The notes below the pieces were generated by a model, which saw nothing but the letters and a program-made list of their open reading frames with translations, had not been told where the DNA came from and ran no database searches. From Echinicola rosea (GTDB taxonomy: Bacteria; Bacteroidota; Bacteroidia; Cytophagales; Cyclobacteriaceae), in assembly GCF_005281475.1 (NCBI RefSeq), contig NZ_CP040106.1, forward strand, positions 5,136,001 to 5,200,000: a stretch of DNA of 64,000 bases, written 5' to 3'. How positions within the stretch are numbered: the first letter of the stretch is position 1; each line of letters starts with the position of its first letter. Shown here piece after piece: positions 1 to 9,892 of this stretch. Made by a program: the position numbers and the translations under genes.

Positions 1-1190
1 AAAAAAATAATACTTTGAGTAGCATTAAAAACTTCAAATGTTGAACCGCCAAATATTAATCCTATAAACAGCCATAGAGAAATATAAAAGGATTTCAATC
101 TAATTTGAATTTGCCTAGATCTATTAGTTATCCAAGATTTGGTTTCTTCAAAATGTAATATTTCGTCACCATGATTTTTGAAAAAGTCATTTTGGGACAG
201 AGCTTCAAAATCTTTATTGACAATTTTCTGTACCCTAATCAAATCTGAAAAATAAATGCTTAAAAACGACGTTAAGAATCCTCCGAATACTACCAAGGCA
301 AGATTGACTATTAAAATCGCACTAAAATTCCCCTCTAATCGGTAAATTGCGAAAGCAACACCGGCTAATGATATAGGTATAGCTAAAACTTGTCCTGTTA
401 ACCTCCCTAATATTGTACTTTGCTCTTCAAAATATTTCTTTTTGTATTCATCATACTCTTCTTTAATTTTTGATATTGACAATTCATTTAAATAAACCTC
501 AAAATTTAAATTGGCTTCTGTTAAAATTGCAGGAATTCTCTTAAATATATCTTCGAAATTCCGAATTTCATATTTATTAATTGTATCTAAAAGTGATTTT
601 TTGAAAAAAGTCTTATAATTTTTATTTTTTTCATCAAAAACTTCCCTTATCCTATCAAAATCAAATGATGTAATATCAACAGGAACATCTTTTAATACAA
701 TTCCTTTATCTTGATACTTTATTTTAAAAGGTTTATTATATGAAGGGGAAATTAGTACTAGTTCTCGTTTTGACTTATCAATATAATCTACAATCCCTAT
801 ATCAATAGAGTTAAGATCAAAAAAACAATTTAATGACTCAAAGTATTTCTTAGTTGCTACTATATCATTTTCTTTTATTTGGTCTGTTGAAATGGCTAAT
901 TTTTCGGTCTCTTTTTCATAACTACACACCAATTTTTGTTGTTCTTCATGAAGCAAGTAAAAATCATTCTGAAAGGTCTTACCAGATAATTTCAAATTAA
1001 ATTCTTCAAACGAAAAAAAAACTGTAAAAGGTAAAGAATTCTTATCTAGTAAATAAACACCATTTGAATATTCAAAACCGTAATCCTCAGAAACGTCTGG
1101 CTTAAGTTCGAAACTTATTATTTCATTTTCTAAATCATATGAAAATTGATTTTCATCAGCAAAAATCCTTTCAAAAACCTGTTTAGACAT
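1..1190 (-). CDS. Membrane protein of unknown function, 3' end cut by the window edge
   Basis: The frame is open from an ATG at 1190 down to position 1, giving about 396 residues without a stop, so the gene continues past the window. The first 250 or so residues look soluble and are rich in Lys, Glu, Asn and aromatics. They are followed by two closely spaced hydrophobic segments at about residues 260-280 and 285-310, then a polar stretch and another hydrophobic segment at about 370-390. I do not recognise the family. It starts 2 bp after the stop of the NA37-type gene, so the two are almost certainly co-transcribed. AT-rich composition sets this pair apart from the mob genes further along. 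A membrane partner for a nucleoid-associated protein would fit a defence cassette, but that is inference. Confidence 0.7.
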   Translation of the reverse strand, partial: MSKQVFERIFADENQFSYDLENEIISFELKPDVSEDYGFEYSNGVYLLDKNSLPFTVFFSFEEFNLKLSGKTFQNDFYLLHEEQQKLVCSYEKETEKLAISTDQIKENDIVATKKYFESLNCFFDLNSIDIGIVDYIDKSKRELVLISPSYNKPFKIKYQDKGIVLKDVPVDITSFDFDRIREVFDEKNKNYKTFFKKSLLDTINKYEIRNFEDIFKRIPAILTEANLNFEVYLNELSISKIKEEYDEYKKKYFEEQSTILGRLTGQVLAIPISLAGVAFAIYRLEGNFSAILIVNLALVVFGGFLTSFLSIYFSDLIRVQKIVNKDFEALSQNDFFKNHGDEILHFEETKSWITNRSRQIQIRLKSFYISLWLFIGLIFGGSTFEVFNATQSIIF

Positions 1191-1192
1191 TG

Positions 1193-2215
1193 TTAATTAT
1201 CCTTACTTATCAAATTCAATTTATCCAGTTTATTTCTAAGAGGTTTGTATTCAATAATGATTTTATCGTCTTCCTCAATTCTTACTCGACCAGAATTTAC
1301 ATCACCTAAAGAAAATCCCACTTTTAATTTTCCTGATTTTATTTCATACTTCTTAAGGTAATTGATTTTAGAGGTAGCCTTAAATTCGTTGCTAATATCT
1401 AAATTATTTTCCTCTACTATATCAACCAAATATTCCGGATTTCCCCAAAACCTATCTCCTATTTCATTTAATCTAACAACTTTACCATTTCCTTCGATAA
1501 ATTTAAATACCTCTTCTCTAAAAGAATCTATTTCATATTTCTGAGAAGTCTCATTATTTATAGGCAATTCAACTATTTTAATTAGCTTTAAAAATGATTC
1601 CGTATAGATATTATTTTTTTCTACAAGCTTTGCACCGATCCAATTTTCACCAAAATAATTAGAGACCGTTCCTGTATTTGGTTGGGCTAAATTTAAATAA
1701 CGATCATTCTTTTTCTCAAAGTCTTGTAATGATATTTTAGCCGCCATAGCAAGTTTTTCGGTATTAATTACCATCGTTTTATTGACAGTAAATTTTCCAT
1801 CTTCTCTTTTGTTAAAAATCACTCCTTCAGTGTCTCTAACAAGAAATATTCCTACGTAGGTATTAGAATCATTTAATGAATACTCTGTATAAACAAAATA
1901 CCCTCCCGTAGCAAATGGGACACCTTGGATGATTTTCACCATTTCTTTAATAGTTTCCATCGAAAATCTAAAAAACTGCCCATCTGTTTTTGAGCATACA
2001 TAATTCCCGAATTCATTTTGGAATATGTAAGTAAAACTATCGTCGAATTCAGTTCTAACTACACGTTCATCTCGCTTAAAGCCTTTATTAAGCTTTTCAA
2101 CTAAATCTTCTATATTTTGGTTTATTCTATTCAATGAATCAGAATATGTCGGCCTGGCCTCATTAATATTCTTTTCTTTTCCGATCTCGTGAATAACAAA
2201 TTTGTATACTTTCAT
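1193..2215 (-). CDS. Nucleoid-associated protein, NdpA/YejK (NA37) family
   Basis: The 340-residue protein has the layout of the 37-kDa nucleoid-associated family (PF04245). It has a GGYFVYTEY-like segment near residue 105, then the diagnostic stretch TEKLAMAAKISLQDF at about 150-165, RYLNLAQ, and VSNYFGENWIGA at about 183-195. Family members bind DNA nonspecifically and associate with the nucleoid. Here the gene is the first of a two-gene unit, its stop lying 2 bp before the start of a membrane-protein gene. A chromosomal housekeeping copy would not usually have such a partner, so this may be an accessory version. The ATG at 2215 is the only start that gives the full conserved N-terminus. 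Confidence 0.75.
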   Translation of the reverse strand: MKVYKFVIHEIGKEKNINEARPTYSDSLNRINQNIEDLVEKLNKGFKRDERVVRTEFDDSFTYIFQNEFGNYVCSKTDGQFFRFSMETIKEMVKIIQGVPFATGGYFVYTEYSLNDSNTYVGIFLVRDTEGVIFNKREDGKFTVNKTMVINTEKLAMAAKISLQDFEKKNDRYLNLAQPNTGTVSNYFGENWIGAKLVEKNNIYTESFLKLIKIVELPINNETSQKYEIDSFREEVFKFIEGNGKVVRLNEIGDRFWGNPEYLVDIVEENNLDISNEFKATSKINYLKKYEIKSGKLKVGFSLGDVNSGRVRIEEDDKIIIEYKPLRNKLDKLNLISKDN

Positions 2216-2534
2216 TAAATATTAATTTCGGTTAATTTATTGCTAATATTTTGTTACATTTTATCCCGAAAATCAGGTAATATCTCTACCTGGAAAAGTA
2301 CAGTATCGGTTGCTGGCTTTTATAAATCGGATGAAATCCATATTGGTTCAGAATCCTTTTTACAGTAGATATTCACACCTGTTTTTAATGGAACCAATCA
2401 AGAATAGTGAAAAAAATAAGATAAACGGGAAAGTAAATTGTAAGGATAAAGGCAATAAATTCATTATTACAGAGGTTAGTAGTGAGTTCGTGTTTTTTGA
2501 GCAATATGCTAAGTTAATAAATCAGTCCCTTATA

Positions 2535-2560
2535 AAAAATACCCAATTTAGGGTATTTTT
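2535..2560. terminator. Rho-independent terminator, likely bidirectional
   Basis: A perfect 10-bp stem (AAAAATACCC paired with GGGTATTTTT) closes a 6-nt loop and is followed by TTATT. It lies between the minus-strand NA37 gene and the plus-strand helicase gene and separates them transcriptionally. A short open frame running through it (2310-2573) is therefore unlikely to be a gene. Confidence 0.7.
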
Positions 2561-2806
2561 ATTGCGCAAATAATATTTTATATTTGCACTTAAAACTTTC
2601 TTTTATTTACTTAATGTTTCGTTTATTTTTCATTTATCTATCATGGATAAATGTAATATACCAAACTTTCTTTTGCTACTTAAACTACCCAAAAGGAACA
2701 TAACAAAGCCTTACTGGATCAGAACGTTTAATTGCCTAGCTATTTATTAAAACTACTTCAGTTTTCATTAGACTATACTATATCCTCTACACATTTTCAT
2801 TTCGCA

Positions 2807-5800
2807 ATGCTTTCAACAGATATTCAACTTAAAGTAGAAGTAAACCACCTTCCCGGACTGAACTATGCGCTTTATCAAAACCATGTCCCGGTAATCACAA
2901 ATCTTCTGATCACAAATAATTCACTTATTGAATTAGAAGATTTGAAGCTGTCTATCATCCCATCAGATGAATTTGCAGACCCTTATGACTCCGAGATAGA
3001 TGTCATCCAAGCGGAATCCGAGTTGGACATCACTGAGGTCAGAATAAGGTTGGATGGGAAATTTTTCGCTTCTTTGACCGAGAAAATAAGAGAAACATGG
3101 TGGGTGAAGATCACAATAGGTGAAGAAGTCCTGTTCGAACATAAATATGATATCGAACTTTTTGCATTGGATCAGTGGCTGGGCGGTTCGGTTTTGCCCG
3201 AGATGCTGAGTTCCTTTGTACTGCCCAATATTCCGGAACTTAATGCCATCACCCATTCTGCTGCCAGTTATTTAAAAAAATGGTCGGATTCATCTGCTTT
3301 TGACGAATACCAATCCCATAATCCTAACAGGGTCAAAACACAGATGGCGTCCATTTATGCAGCCATTAAAACACAGAATATTTTATACAATATAGCTCCT
3401 GCCAGTTTTGGGAAAATGGGGCAACGGATTCGCCTCGCAGATAGTTTACTGACCAACCGAATCGGAAATTGTCTGGATATGTCCCTGCTCTACGCTGCTG
3501 CATTAGAAAATGTTGGCCTAAATCCCATTATTGTTCTGATAGAGGGACATGCATTTGTAGGAGCTTGGCTGATCAATGAAACGTTTCCTGATTCGGTAAA
3601 TGATGACCCATCCCTGCTCACCAAACGAATGGCTGCTGGAATTGATGAAATATTGCTATTGGAAGCGACCTGCATGAATGAAGGAAATCAATTTACATTT
3701 GACCAGGCTGTAGAAAGCGTCAATACCCACTTTCAAGACTTGGGGAAATTCAATTATTTCGTTGATGTCAAACGTAGTCGCTCTTCCGAAATCTATCCTC
3801 TTCCCCAAAGAAAGTTTAATGATAACGGACTCGATTTAATTGAAGACACATCTTTCCAACCCAAAGAAATCGATTATACCGCTCCAAAAGAAATCAAAGC
3901 TGGCCCCAGGATACAACATGTAGAACATATCGATCATGGTAAGCAAAAACTTTGGGAACGAAAACTGCTCGACCTTAGCCTTCGTAACAATTTACTCAAT
4001 TTAAGGCTGACAAGATCTTCTGTACAGTTTATCGACGTACCAATAGGAGAACTTGAAGATGCCCTCTTTGAAGGACAGGAATTTCAGATATTACATAAAC
4101 CCAAGGACTGGGAAAATTCGCTTCGCGACGAAGGTATCTACCGGGCATATTCATCGAACTCGCCATTGGCTGAGCTGGTCAATAAGGAGTTCGCACAAAA
4201 AAGGCTGAGAGCTTATCTTTCAGAAGATGAACTGCACCATAGGCTAACCTACCTGTACCGTAATGCCCGACACTCCATGGAGGAAAATGGGGCGAACACG
4301 CTTTATTTAGCGGTAGGACTTTTAAGATGGTATGAGAGTAACCGTAGTGAAAGGCCCCGCTTTGCCCCAATTTTATTGATCCCCGTGGAAATTATTCGAA
4401 GATCCGCAAGAGTGGGATATATCATCCGTGGAAGAGAGGAAGAGACCGTTATGAACATTACACTGCTGGAAAAACTTCGACAGGATTTCCAGTTAAGCAT
4501 TTCCGGATTGGATAAGCTTCCACAGGATGAATCTGGAGTGGATGTACAAGCGATATTTAGTATTTTGAGGCAGGCCATCATGAATATGCCAAGATGGGAT
4601 ATTGAGGAGCAGTTCTTTTTAGGCACCTTTTCGTTCAACAAATTTATTCTTTGGAATGATATCCATTCTCATACAGAATACCTTAAAAAGAACCCGGTTG
4701 TAAGAGGGTTGTTAGAAGGTAAACTGGATAATGCTTTGGAGGTTTTGGAGTTGGATAATTTGGACACTCATTATAAACCGTCGGATGTACTTTTACCTAT
4801 AGCAGCAGACAGTTCCCAACTTGAAGCTGTCTGTGCATCTATGGAAGGAAATAGTTTTATTTTACATGGTCCTCCCGGCACGGGAAAATCCCAAACCATC
4901 ACTAATATTATAGCCAATGCACTATATCAAGGTAAAAGAGTCTTGTTCGTAGCTGAAAAGATGGCCGCTCTTTCCGTGGTTTATTCAAGGCTTCAAAGCA
5001 TTGGTCTTCATCCCTTTTGTTTAGAGCTTCATTCAAATAAGGCTAGAAAAGCTGAAGTTCTTGCCCAGTTAAAGCGATCAACAGAAATTACACGAGGAAA
5101 ATCTCCTGAAGATTTTGAATTGGAATCAAATAAAATCAATATTCTAAAAAATGAAATAGACACTGTTTATAAAAAACTTCACCGAAAGGAGTATCATGGT
5201 TTCACTCTGTTTGAAGTCCTATCTAATTTTATTAAATATGAAAATATTCCAGGTCATTTCGTAGCAGAGGATAAATTTGTCGATGAATTGACCAAAGAAG
5301 GTATTTCATCTTTTGAAGATTTTATACAACAACTTGAAAAAGCGGCCATCATTGCTGAAGGCCCAACCAAAGAACATCCATTATTTGGTATTCAACTTAA
5401 TAATTATTCCCCCACAACCCGGGATGAACTCAAAGAACTTTTTTCTGATGCCATTGAAAGTAGATCAGCACTTGTTAAGGACGTAAAAAGTCTCATTAGT
5501 TATTTGGGGTTTGAACCTACCTTAGGCAATAAGGAAAAGCAAAACCTAATTAGGATAGCTGATTTACTTTTACAACTTCCTGATTTGCCCGATACGTTCT
5601 TTGACATAGATGATTTCAAATCCTTTCAAAAGCAACTTAACCCGCTTTTGGAATTAGCTATGGAAAATAATCAGGTACGAGAAGACTTCAAAAACAACTT
5701 TGAAACCTCAGTATTTGAGATAGGAGCGGGTGATTTTCTCAGAACATGGAAGATCAAATCACAGGAATGGTTTATTCCCAAGTTTTTTGGTCAGAGGAAA

Positions 5801-8638
5801 ATTAAGATTTATCTGCAGTCCTATTCCGATGGCAGGAAAATAAGCAGCGAAGATGTTCCCCAATTATTAAACCAAATAAAAGCGTTTCAGGAAAGAGATA
5901 ATACTCTTAAGGAGCATACCCCTTTCCTTGAAACTTTCTGTAAAGGCTATTCTTTACAAGTTAACCAGGATATTGAAACCCTTATTGAAGGAGGAGACCT
6001 TTTTATAAAATTAGAAGAAAATCTTGTAGCTATAACTAGTGAAGAGGCAGTTGCTGTAAGAACACGAAAAAGGTTGAAGTCTCTTCTGAAAACACAAAAT
6101 TTTAAAGAGCTATTAACCTCAGCTATTCGAGCAGCAAAAGAAGACCAAGAAAAAATTAACCAAGTTCAGAAAAAAATTGGTAGGGAGATACCATTCAATC
6201 TTCATTTGGATGAGGATGAAGGAATATCACTCATAAGAAATTGGCAAACCAATATAGATAAACTAAAAGAATGGCATGCATGGACTGTCATAAAGGGAAA
6301 AGCTGATCGATATTATTTAGGTAAAGCAATTGATGAATTGGAGTCAGGAGATATTCCCCATGAGACCATCAGTAAGTCAATTTTAAAGGGAGTATTTCAC
6401 GCCATGGCACTAAGGTCGCTTCAGGAAAGCCCAGAACTTTCAGTATTTTCAGGTGAAGCATTTGATGCCAGGATAGAGGAATTCAAAAGACTGAATACCA
6501 AATTTTCATTTCTAACTAAAGAAGTCCTGTTTTCTCATCTCGCGGCAAAAATGCCTGATTTTAGTAGGGAAAGCTCATCCAACTCAGAAACCGGGATATT
6601 ACAACGTGCGATAAGAAGCAATGGCAGAGGGCAAAGTATAAGGCAGCTCTTTAAACAAGTCCCCCACTTATTGCCCAGAATCACCCCATGTATGTTGATG
6701 AGCCCTATCTCGGTGGCCCAATATGTGGAAATCCAGCAAGATCCTTTTGATTTGGTCATATTTGATGAAGCTTCTCAAATACCGACCTGTGAAGCAGTAG
6801 GCACTATCGCAAGAGGTAAACAGTTGATCGTGGTGGGAGATCCTAAACAAATGCCTCCGACCAACTTTTTTTCATCCATGCACTTTGATGATGAAGATCA
6901 GAATGAAGATTTGGAAAGTATTTTGGACGACTGTGAGGCACTAAGTGTGCCAAGTAAGCAATTGAGATGGCACTATCGCTCAAAGCATGAGAGCCTGATT
7001 TCTTTTAGTAATGTAAAGTTTTATGAAAATTCTCTATTTACTTTTCCTTCCCCTGATGATCTTGCTTCCCGTGTGAAAATGGTACATGTCGACGGGATTT
7101 ATGATAGAGGGAAGACCCGGCAAAACAAAGCGGAAGCGTTAGCCATTGTCAATGAAATTGAAAAGAGGCTTCAAGTCCCCAAAGGGGAACGGAAAAGCTT
7201 AGGGGTTGTGACATTTAGTTCAGCCCAGCAAACATTGATTGAGGATTTACTTATGGAGCGTTTCCGGGAAAAGCCTGAACTGGAAGAGCTTGCCATTCAA
7301 TTTAATGAACCCTATTTTATTAAAAATCTTGAGAATGTTCAGGGAGATGAACGGGACATCATATTGTTCTCAGTTTGTTATGGACCGGATCAAGCAGGAT
7401 ATGTAGCACTTAACTTTGGGCCACTAAACAGGGATGGTGGCTGGAGAAGGCTTAATGTAGCAGTATCTAGAGCCAGATATGAAATGATTATTTTTTCTAC
7501 ATTAAAAGCGGACCAGATAAATCTAAACAGATCGAAAGCAGAAGGTGTGGCCGGTCTAAAAGCCTTCTTGGGCTTTGCCGAAAAGGGCAGGATTTCGCTT
7601 CCCGCTAAATCCAATAAATCCTTTCAAGGAAAGGGAAGTCCGTTGGCCGGTTCTGTTGCGAGTTACCTAAGAAATCATGGATACGATGTGGATATTTCAG
7701 TTGGAGCATCGGGTTTTAAAGTAGATGTAGCAGTGGTAAACCCTGAAAATAGCCAGGAATATATTTTAGGGATCGTTCTGGATGCCAAGGCGCATAAAAG
7801 TTCAAAAAGCTCGATTGATAGGCTTCTAGTCCAACAGAATGTGCTGGAATTATTGGGTTGGAATATTCATAAAGTCTGGTCATTAGAATGGTGGGAATTT
7901 CCAGTAAGGGAAGGAAATAAAATTATGGCTTTGCTGAATGACTTGATGGATAGAAAAGCTGCTACTTTATCTACTCCTCAAGAATCCTCTGCCATTAAAT
8001 CTTATTCAAATGATTATATTGAGGCAGCCAATTCCACTCAAAAATTAGTCGAGCATGATGATGTTCCAGCAGTTGATTTGTCTGTGTACAAAAAATCAAA
8101 TTTGGCAAAATCACCTTACTCGCAATCTGAAGAATTTTTAGATTATGGGAATACCTTTAAAATTATAGGACAACTGAAAGAAATTGTAGAAACTGAAGCT
8201 CCTATTTTAAAATCATTACTCGGAAGACGGATTTTAGAAATCTGGGGAATATCAAGAATGGGCGGAAGGCTTCAGGTTAGGTTCGATCAGTTAATTGAGG
8301 CAGCAAAACTTAAATTCACAATTGATAATAGTGAAGATTACTGCTTTTGGAAAGAAAATCAGGATCCGGAGAAATATTCAGATTTTAGAGTATATGCCGA
8401 GGATGGTACAAAAAGAAATGCTGATGAACTTCCTATAGTTGAAGTATTAAACGCAGTTGAGAAAGTCTTAAATCAACAGATAAGTCTTCCTGAAATGGAT
8501 TTAGTTAGGGAAACAGCTAAGGTATTTGGATACGCCAGAACCGGATCAATTGTATTAGAGAGAATGAAGCTGGGGATATCTCTGTTGATAGAAGCCGGCA
8601 GAGCTAAAATTGAAAATGACAGAATTATTCTAATTTAA
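2807..8638 (+). CDS. DUF4011-helicase-nuclease-DUF3320 protein (HheA-like antiphage candidate)
   Basis: A 1943-residue multidomain protein. Residues about 190-270 resemble a transglutaminase-like fold (GNCLDMSLLYAAALE, then GHAF). DUF4011 follows at about 378-560 (WERKLLDLSLRNNLLNLRL). The superfamily 1 helicase has Walker A GPPGTGKS at about 688, Walker B FDEAS at about 1319, RWHYRSKHESLI, GDERDII and NVAVSRARYEM. An REase/Vsr-like domain lies at about 1608-1700 (FKVDVAVV, then LDAKAH) and a DUF3320-like C-terminus ends the protein. This order matches, from memory, the single-gene Hhe defence system, which pairs a helicase with a nuclease. The ATG at 2807 is preferred over an upstream TTG at 2732 because the extra 25 residues are not conserved-looking. 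The gene stands alone between terminators. The family call is strong; an antiphage role is inference. Confidence 0.85.
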   Translation: MLSTDIQLKVEVNHLPGLNYALYQNHVPVITNLLITNNSLIELEDLKLSIIPSDEFADPYDSEIDVIQAESELDITEVRIRLDGKFFASLTEKIRETWWVKITIGEEVLFEHKYDIELFALDQWLGGSVLPEMLSSFVLPNIPELNAITHSAASYLKKWSDSSAFDEYQSHNPNRVKTQMASIYAAIKTQNILYNIAPASFGKMGQRIRLADSLLTNRIGNCLDMSLLYAAALENVGLNPIIVLIEGHAFVGAWLINETFPDSVNDDPSLLTKRMAAGIDEILLLEATCMNEGNQFTFDQAVESVNTHFQDLGKFNYFVDVKRSRSSEIYPLPQRKFNDNGLDLIEDTSFQPKEIDYTAPKEIKAGPRIQHVEHIDHGKQKLWERKLLDLSLRNNLLNLRLTRSSVQFIDVPIGELEDALFEGQEFQILHKPKDWENSLRDEGIYRAYSSNSPLAELVNKEFAQKRLRAYLSEDELHHRLTYLYRNARHSMEENGANTLYLAVGLLRWYESNRSERPRFAPILLIPVEIIRRSARVGYIIRGREEETVMNITLLEKLRQDFQLSISGLDKLPQDESGVDVQAIFSILRQAIMNMPRWDIEEQFFLGTFSFNKFILWNDIHSHTEYLKKNPVVRGLLEGKLDNALEVLELDNLDTHYKPSDVLLPIAADSSQLEAVCASMEGNSFILHGPPGTGKSQTITNIIANALYQGKRVLFVAEKMAALSVVYSRLQSIGLHPFCLELHSNKARKAEVLAQLKRSTEITRGKSPEDFELESNKINILKNEIDTVYKKLHRKEYHGFTLFEVLSNFIKYENIPGHFVAEDKFVDELTKEGISSFEDFIQQLEKAAIIAEGPTKEHPLFGIQLNNYSPTTRDELKELFSDAIESRSALVKDVKSLISYLGFEPTLGNKEKQNLIRIADLLLQLPDLPDTFFDIDDFKSFQKQLNPLLELAMENNQVREDFKNNFETSVFEIGAGDFLRTWKIKSQEWFIPKFFGQRKIKIYLQSYSDGRKISSEDVPQLLNQIKAFQERDNTLKEHTPFLETFCKGYSLQVNQDIETLIEGGDLFIKLEENLVAITSEEAVAVRTRKRLKSLLKTQNFKELLTSAIRAAKEDQEKINQVQKKIGREIPFNLHLDEDEGISLIRNWQTNIDKLKEWHAWTVIKGKADRYYLGKAIDELESGDIPHETISKSILKGVFHAMALRSLQESPELSVFSGEAFDARIEEFKRLNTKFSFLTKEVLFSHLAAKMPDFSRESSSNSETGILQRAIRSNGRGQSIRQLFKQVPHLLPRITPCMLMSPISVAQYVEIQQDPFDLVIFDEASQIPTCEAVGTIARGKQLIVVGDPKQMPPTNFFSSMHFDDEDQNEDLESILDDCEALSVPSKQLRWHYRSKHESLISFSNVKFYENSLFTFPSPDDLASRVKMVHVDGIYDRGKTRQNKAEALAIVNEIEKRLQVPKGERKSLGVVTFSSAQQTLIEDLLMERFREKPELEELAIQFNEPYFIKNLENVQGDERDIILFSVCYGPDQAGYVALNFGPLNRDGGWRRLNVAVSRARYEMIIFSTLKADQINLNRSKAEGVAGLKAFLGFAEKGRISLPAKSNKSFQGKGSPLAGSVASYLRNHGYDVDISVGASGFKVDVAVVNPENSQEYILGIVLDAKAHKSSKSSIDRLLVQQNVLELLGWNIHKVWSLEWWEFPVREGNKIMALLNDLMDRKAATLSTPQESSAIKSYSNDYIEAANSTQKLVEHDDVPAVDLSVYKKSNLAKSPYSQSEEFLDYGNTFKIIGQLKEIVETEAPILKSLLGRRILEIWGISRMGGRLQVRFDQLIEAAKLKFTIDNSEDYCFWKENQDPEKYSDFRVYAEDGTKRNADELPIVEVLNAVEKVLNQQISLPEMDLVRETAKVFGYARTGSIVLERMKLGISLLIEAGRAKIENDRIILI

Positions 8639-8730
8639 ATTTAGGTAACTTATATCCTTTTTAAATCCCTTAAGTGTAGCCTCTTTAAAGGATTTAATAG
8701 TTGCTGCCCCTTGGCTATTTATCATTATCG

Positions 8731-8767
8731 CATGAACAAAAAGGGGCTTCCCCCCTTTTTGTTCATG
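8731..8767. terminator. Strong terminator hairpin at the 3' end of the ArdC-like gene
   Basis: A perfect 16-bp stem (CATGAACAAAAAGGGG with its complement) and a 5-nt loop. It serves both the plus-strand helicase gene ending at 8638 and the minus-strand ArdC-like gene, whose TGA lies inside the right arm. On the minus strand the sequence after the G/C part of the stem runs into the T-rich arm, typical of intrinsic terminators. Confidence 0.75.
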
Positions 8768-9668
8768 ACATTTTCCCGGTCAGGTAATCCACCGCTTTCT
8801 GTGCCTTTCCGGCAGCTTCCACCAACAGCCGCTTGTCGTTTTTAAGCTGGCCAAGCCAATGCTGGATATAGGCAGAGGAATTCTCCTGTTGGGCTTCCTC
8901 CCAGATACCGCATAGATTGCCCAGGTAACTGGCCCCCATTTCGGCGGTCAGTTCTTCCTTACTGTATAAACCTGCATCCTTGGACGAAGTATCCCAAAGC
9001 TCCTTTCGGTTTAGCCTTTTCTGGTGTCCGCTAGAATGGACCAGTTCGTGGTAGAGCGTCTGGTAATAATGCGGTTCACTTCTGAACAGCTCCTTTTTGG
9101 GCATATTGATATAATCCTTTGCCGGGTGGTAATAGGCCTGTGCCTCCCCGTGCCTGATTTCGGGAAGGTCCGGGACATTTTCCAACAGTTCTTCGCAGGC
9201 TTTGATCGGATGGAAAGGTTTTCTCCTGTCAATTTCAGGAAAATCCCATTCCACTCCTTCCACATCGTCTATGTTGAACACATTGTAATACTTCAGAAAG
9301 GCGCGCCTGTCCACCAGGCCTTTAGGAAGTTTCTTGGCTTCTTCCTCGGACAGCTTTTTACCGGTTTCTTTGTGGTGGTAGACAAAATTCCAATATACGA
9401 CAGGAATGGATTTGGCTCCTTTCCTGATCTTCCCTCCCAGGCTCTCGGCCTGTTTGAAGGTGAGGTAATACGGATGGGCATGCCCACAGCTGAGCAATAA
9501 CCAAAGGTTGATGTCCTTGTAGACCTTGCCTGATTGGAAGTTTTTGGGCAGCCCCAATACCGACCAGGGCTGTTTCCATGGGACGATACCCTTTTCAAGG
9601 CTGGTCATGATCCTTTCGTTGACGATCTGGTAAACATCTTTACGGGAATTTTTTCTTTGTCGCTTCAT
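8763..9668 (-). CDS. ardC: ArdC-like antirestriction protein (ssDNA-binding domain plus zinc metallopeptidase)
   Basis: The 301-residue product has the N-terminal ArdC domain (PF08401 type) with VPWKQPWS near residue 29 and GKVYKDINLWLL. A C-terminal metallopeptidase-like domain carries HELVHSSGH near residues 207-215 and a downstream EELTAEMGA that supplies the third metal ligand. ArdC proteins enter recipients with conjugating DNA and protect incoming DNA from restriction. Position fits: it sits at the edge of the mobilisation module, next to a toxin-antitoxin remnant and mobC. It is transcribed alone and ends in a strong hairpin. Length is usual for the Bacteroidota form. Antirestriction activity is inferred from the family. 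Confidence 0.85.
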   Translation of the reverse strand: MKRQRKNSRKDVYQIVNERIMTSLEKGIVPWKQPWSVLGLPKNFQSGKVYKDINLWLLLSCGHAHPYYLTFKQAESLGGKIRKGAKSIPVVYWNFVYHHKETGKKLSEEEAKKLPKGLVDRRAFLKYYNVFNIDDVEGVEWDFPEIDRRKPFHPIKACEELLENVPDLPEIRHGEAQAYYHPAKDYINMPKKELFRSEPHYYQTLYHELVHSSGHQKRLNRKELWDTSSKDAGLYSKEELTAEMGASYLGNLCGIWEEAQQENSSAYIQHWLGQLKNDKRLLVEAAGKAQKAVDYLTGKMS

Positions 9669-9892
9669 AATAATATCGTTTTAAAGTGAATGATTTTAAT
9701 TATGAAGCATCCCCAGGCTGCAGGGGACATTAAAGGCAAGGAGGATCGGAATAAACAAACGGGGGAATAGCAATGGCTTTATGCCGGAAATCCTTGCCCT
9801 ATATGGGAACTGGCTGCCTAACTTTGCTGGGTAATTGAATAAGAAATAAAAAATAGGCCTCTTTAATCCTTCATCGCTTATATTTACATTGA

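Noticed and set aside
2310..2573. Plus-strand open frame of 87 codons before the helicase gene
   Set aside because: It runs through a perfect terminator hairpin (2535-2560), has no recognisable sequence, and its AT-rich codons look random.
2732..2806. Upstream TTG start adding 25 residues to the helicase protein
   Set aside because: The extra residues (MPSYLLKLLQFSLDYTISSTHFHFA style) are unlike the family start, and the ATG at 2807 begins a plausible N-terminus.
9024..9500. Plus-strand 158-codon frame within the ArdC gene, and the many similar long frames opposite real genes
   Set aside because: They are antisense shadows of well-supported genes with no domain signature of their own.
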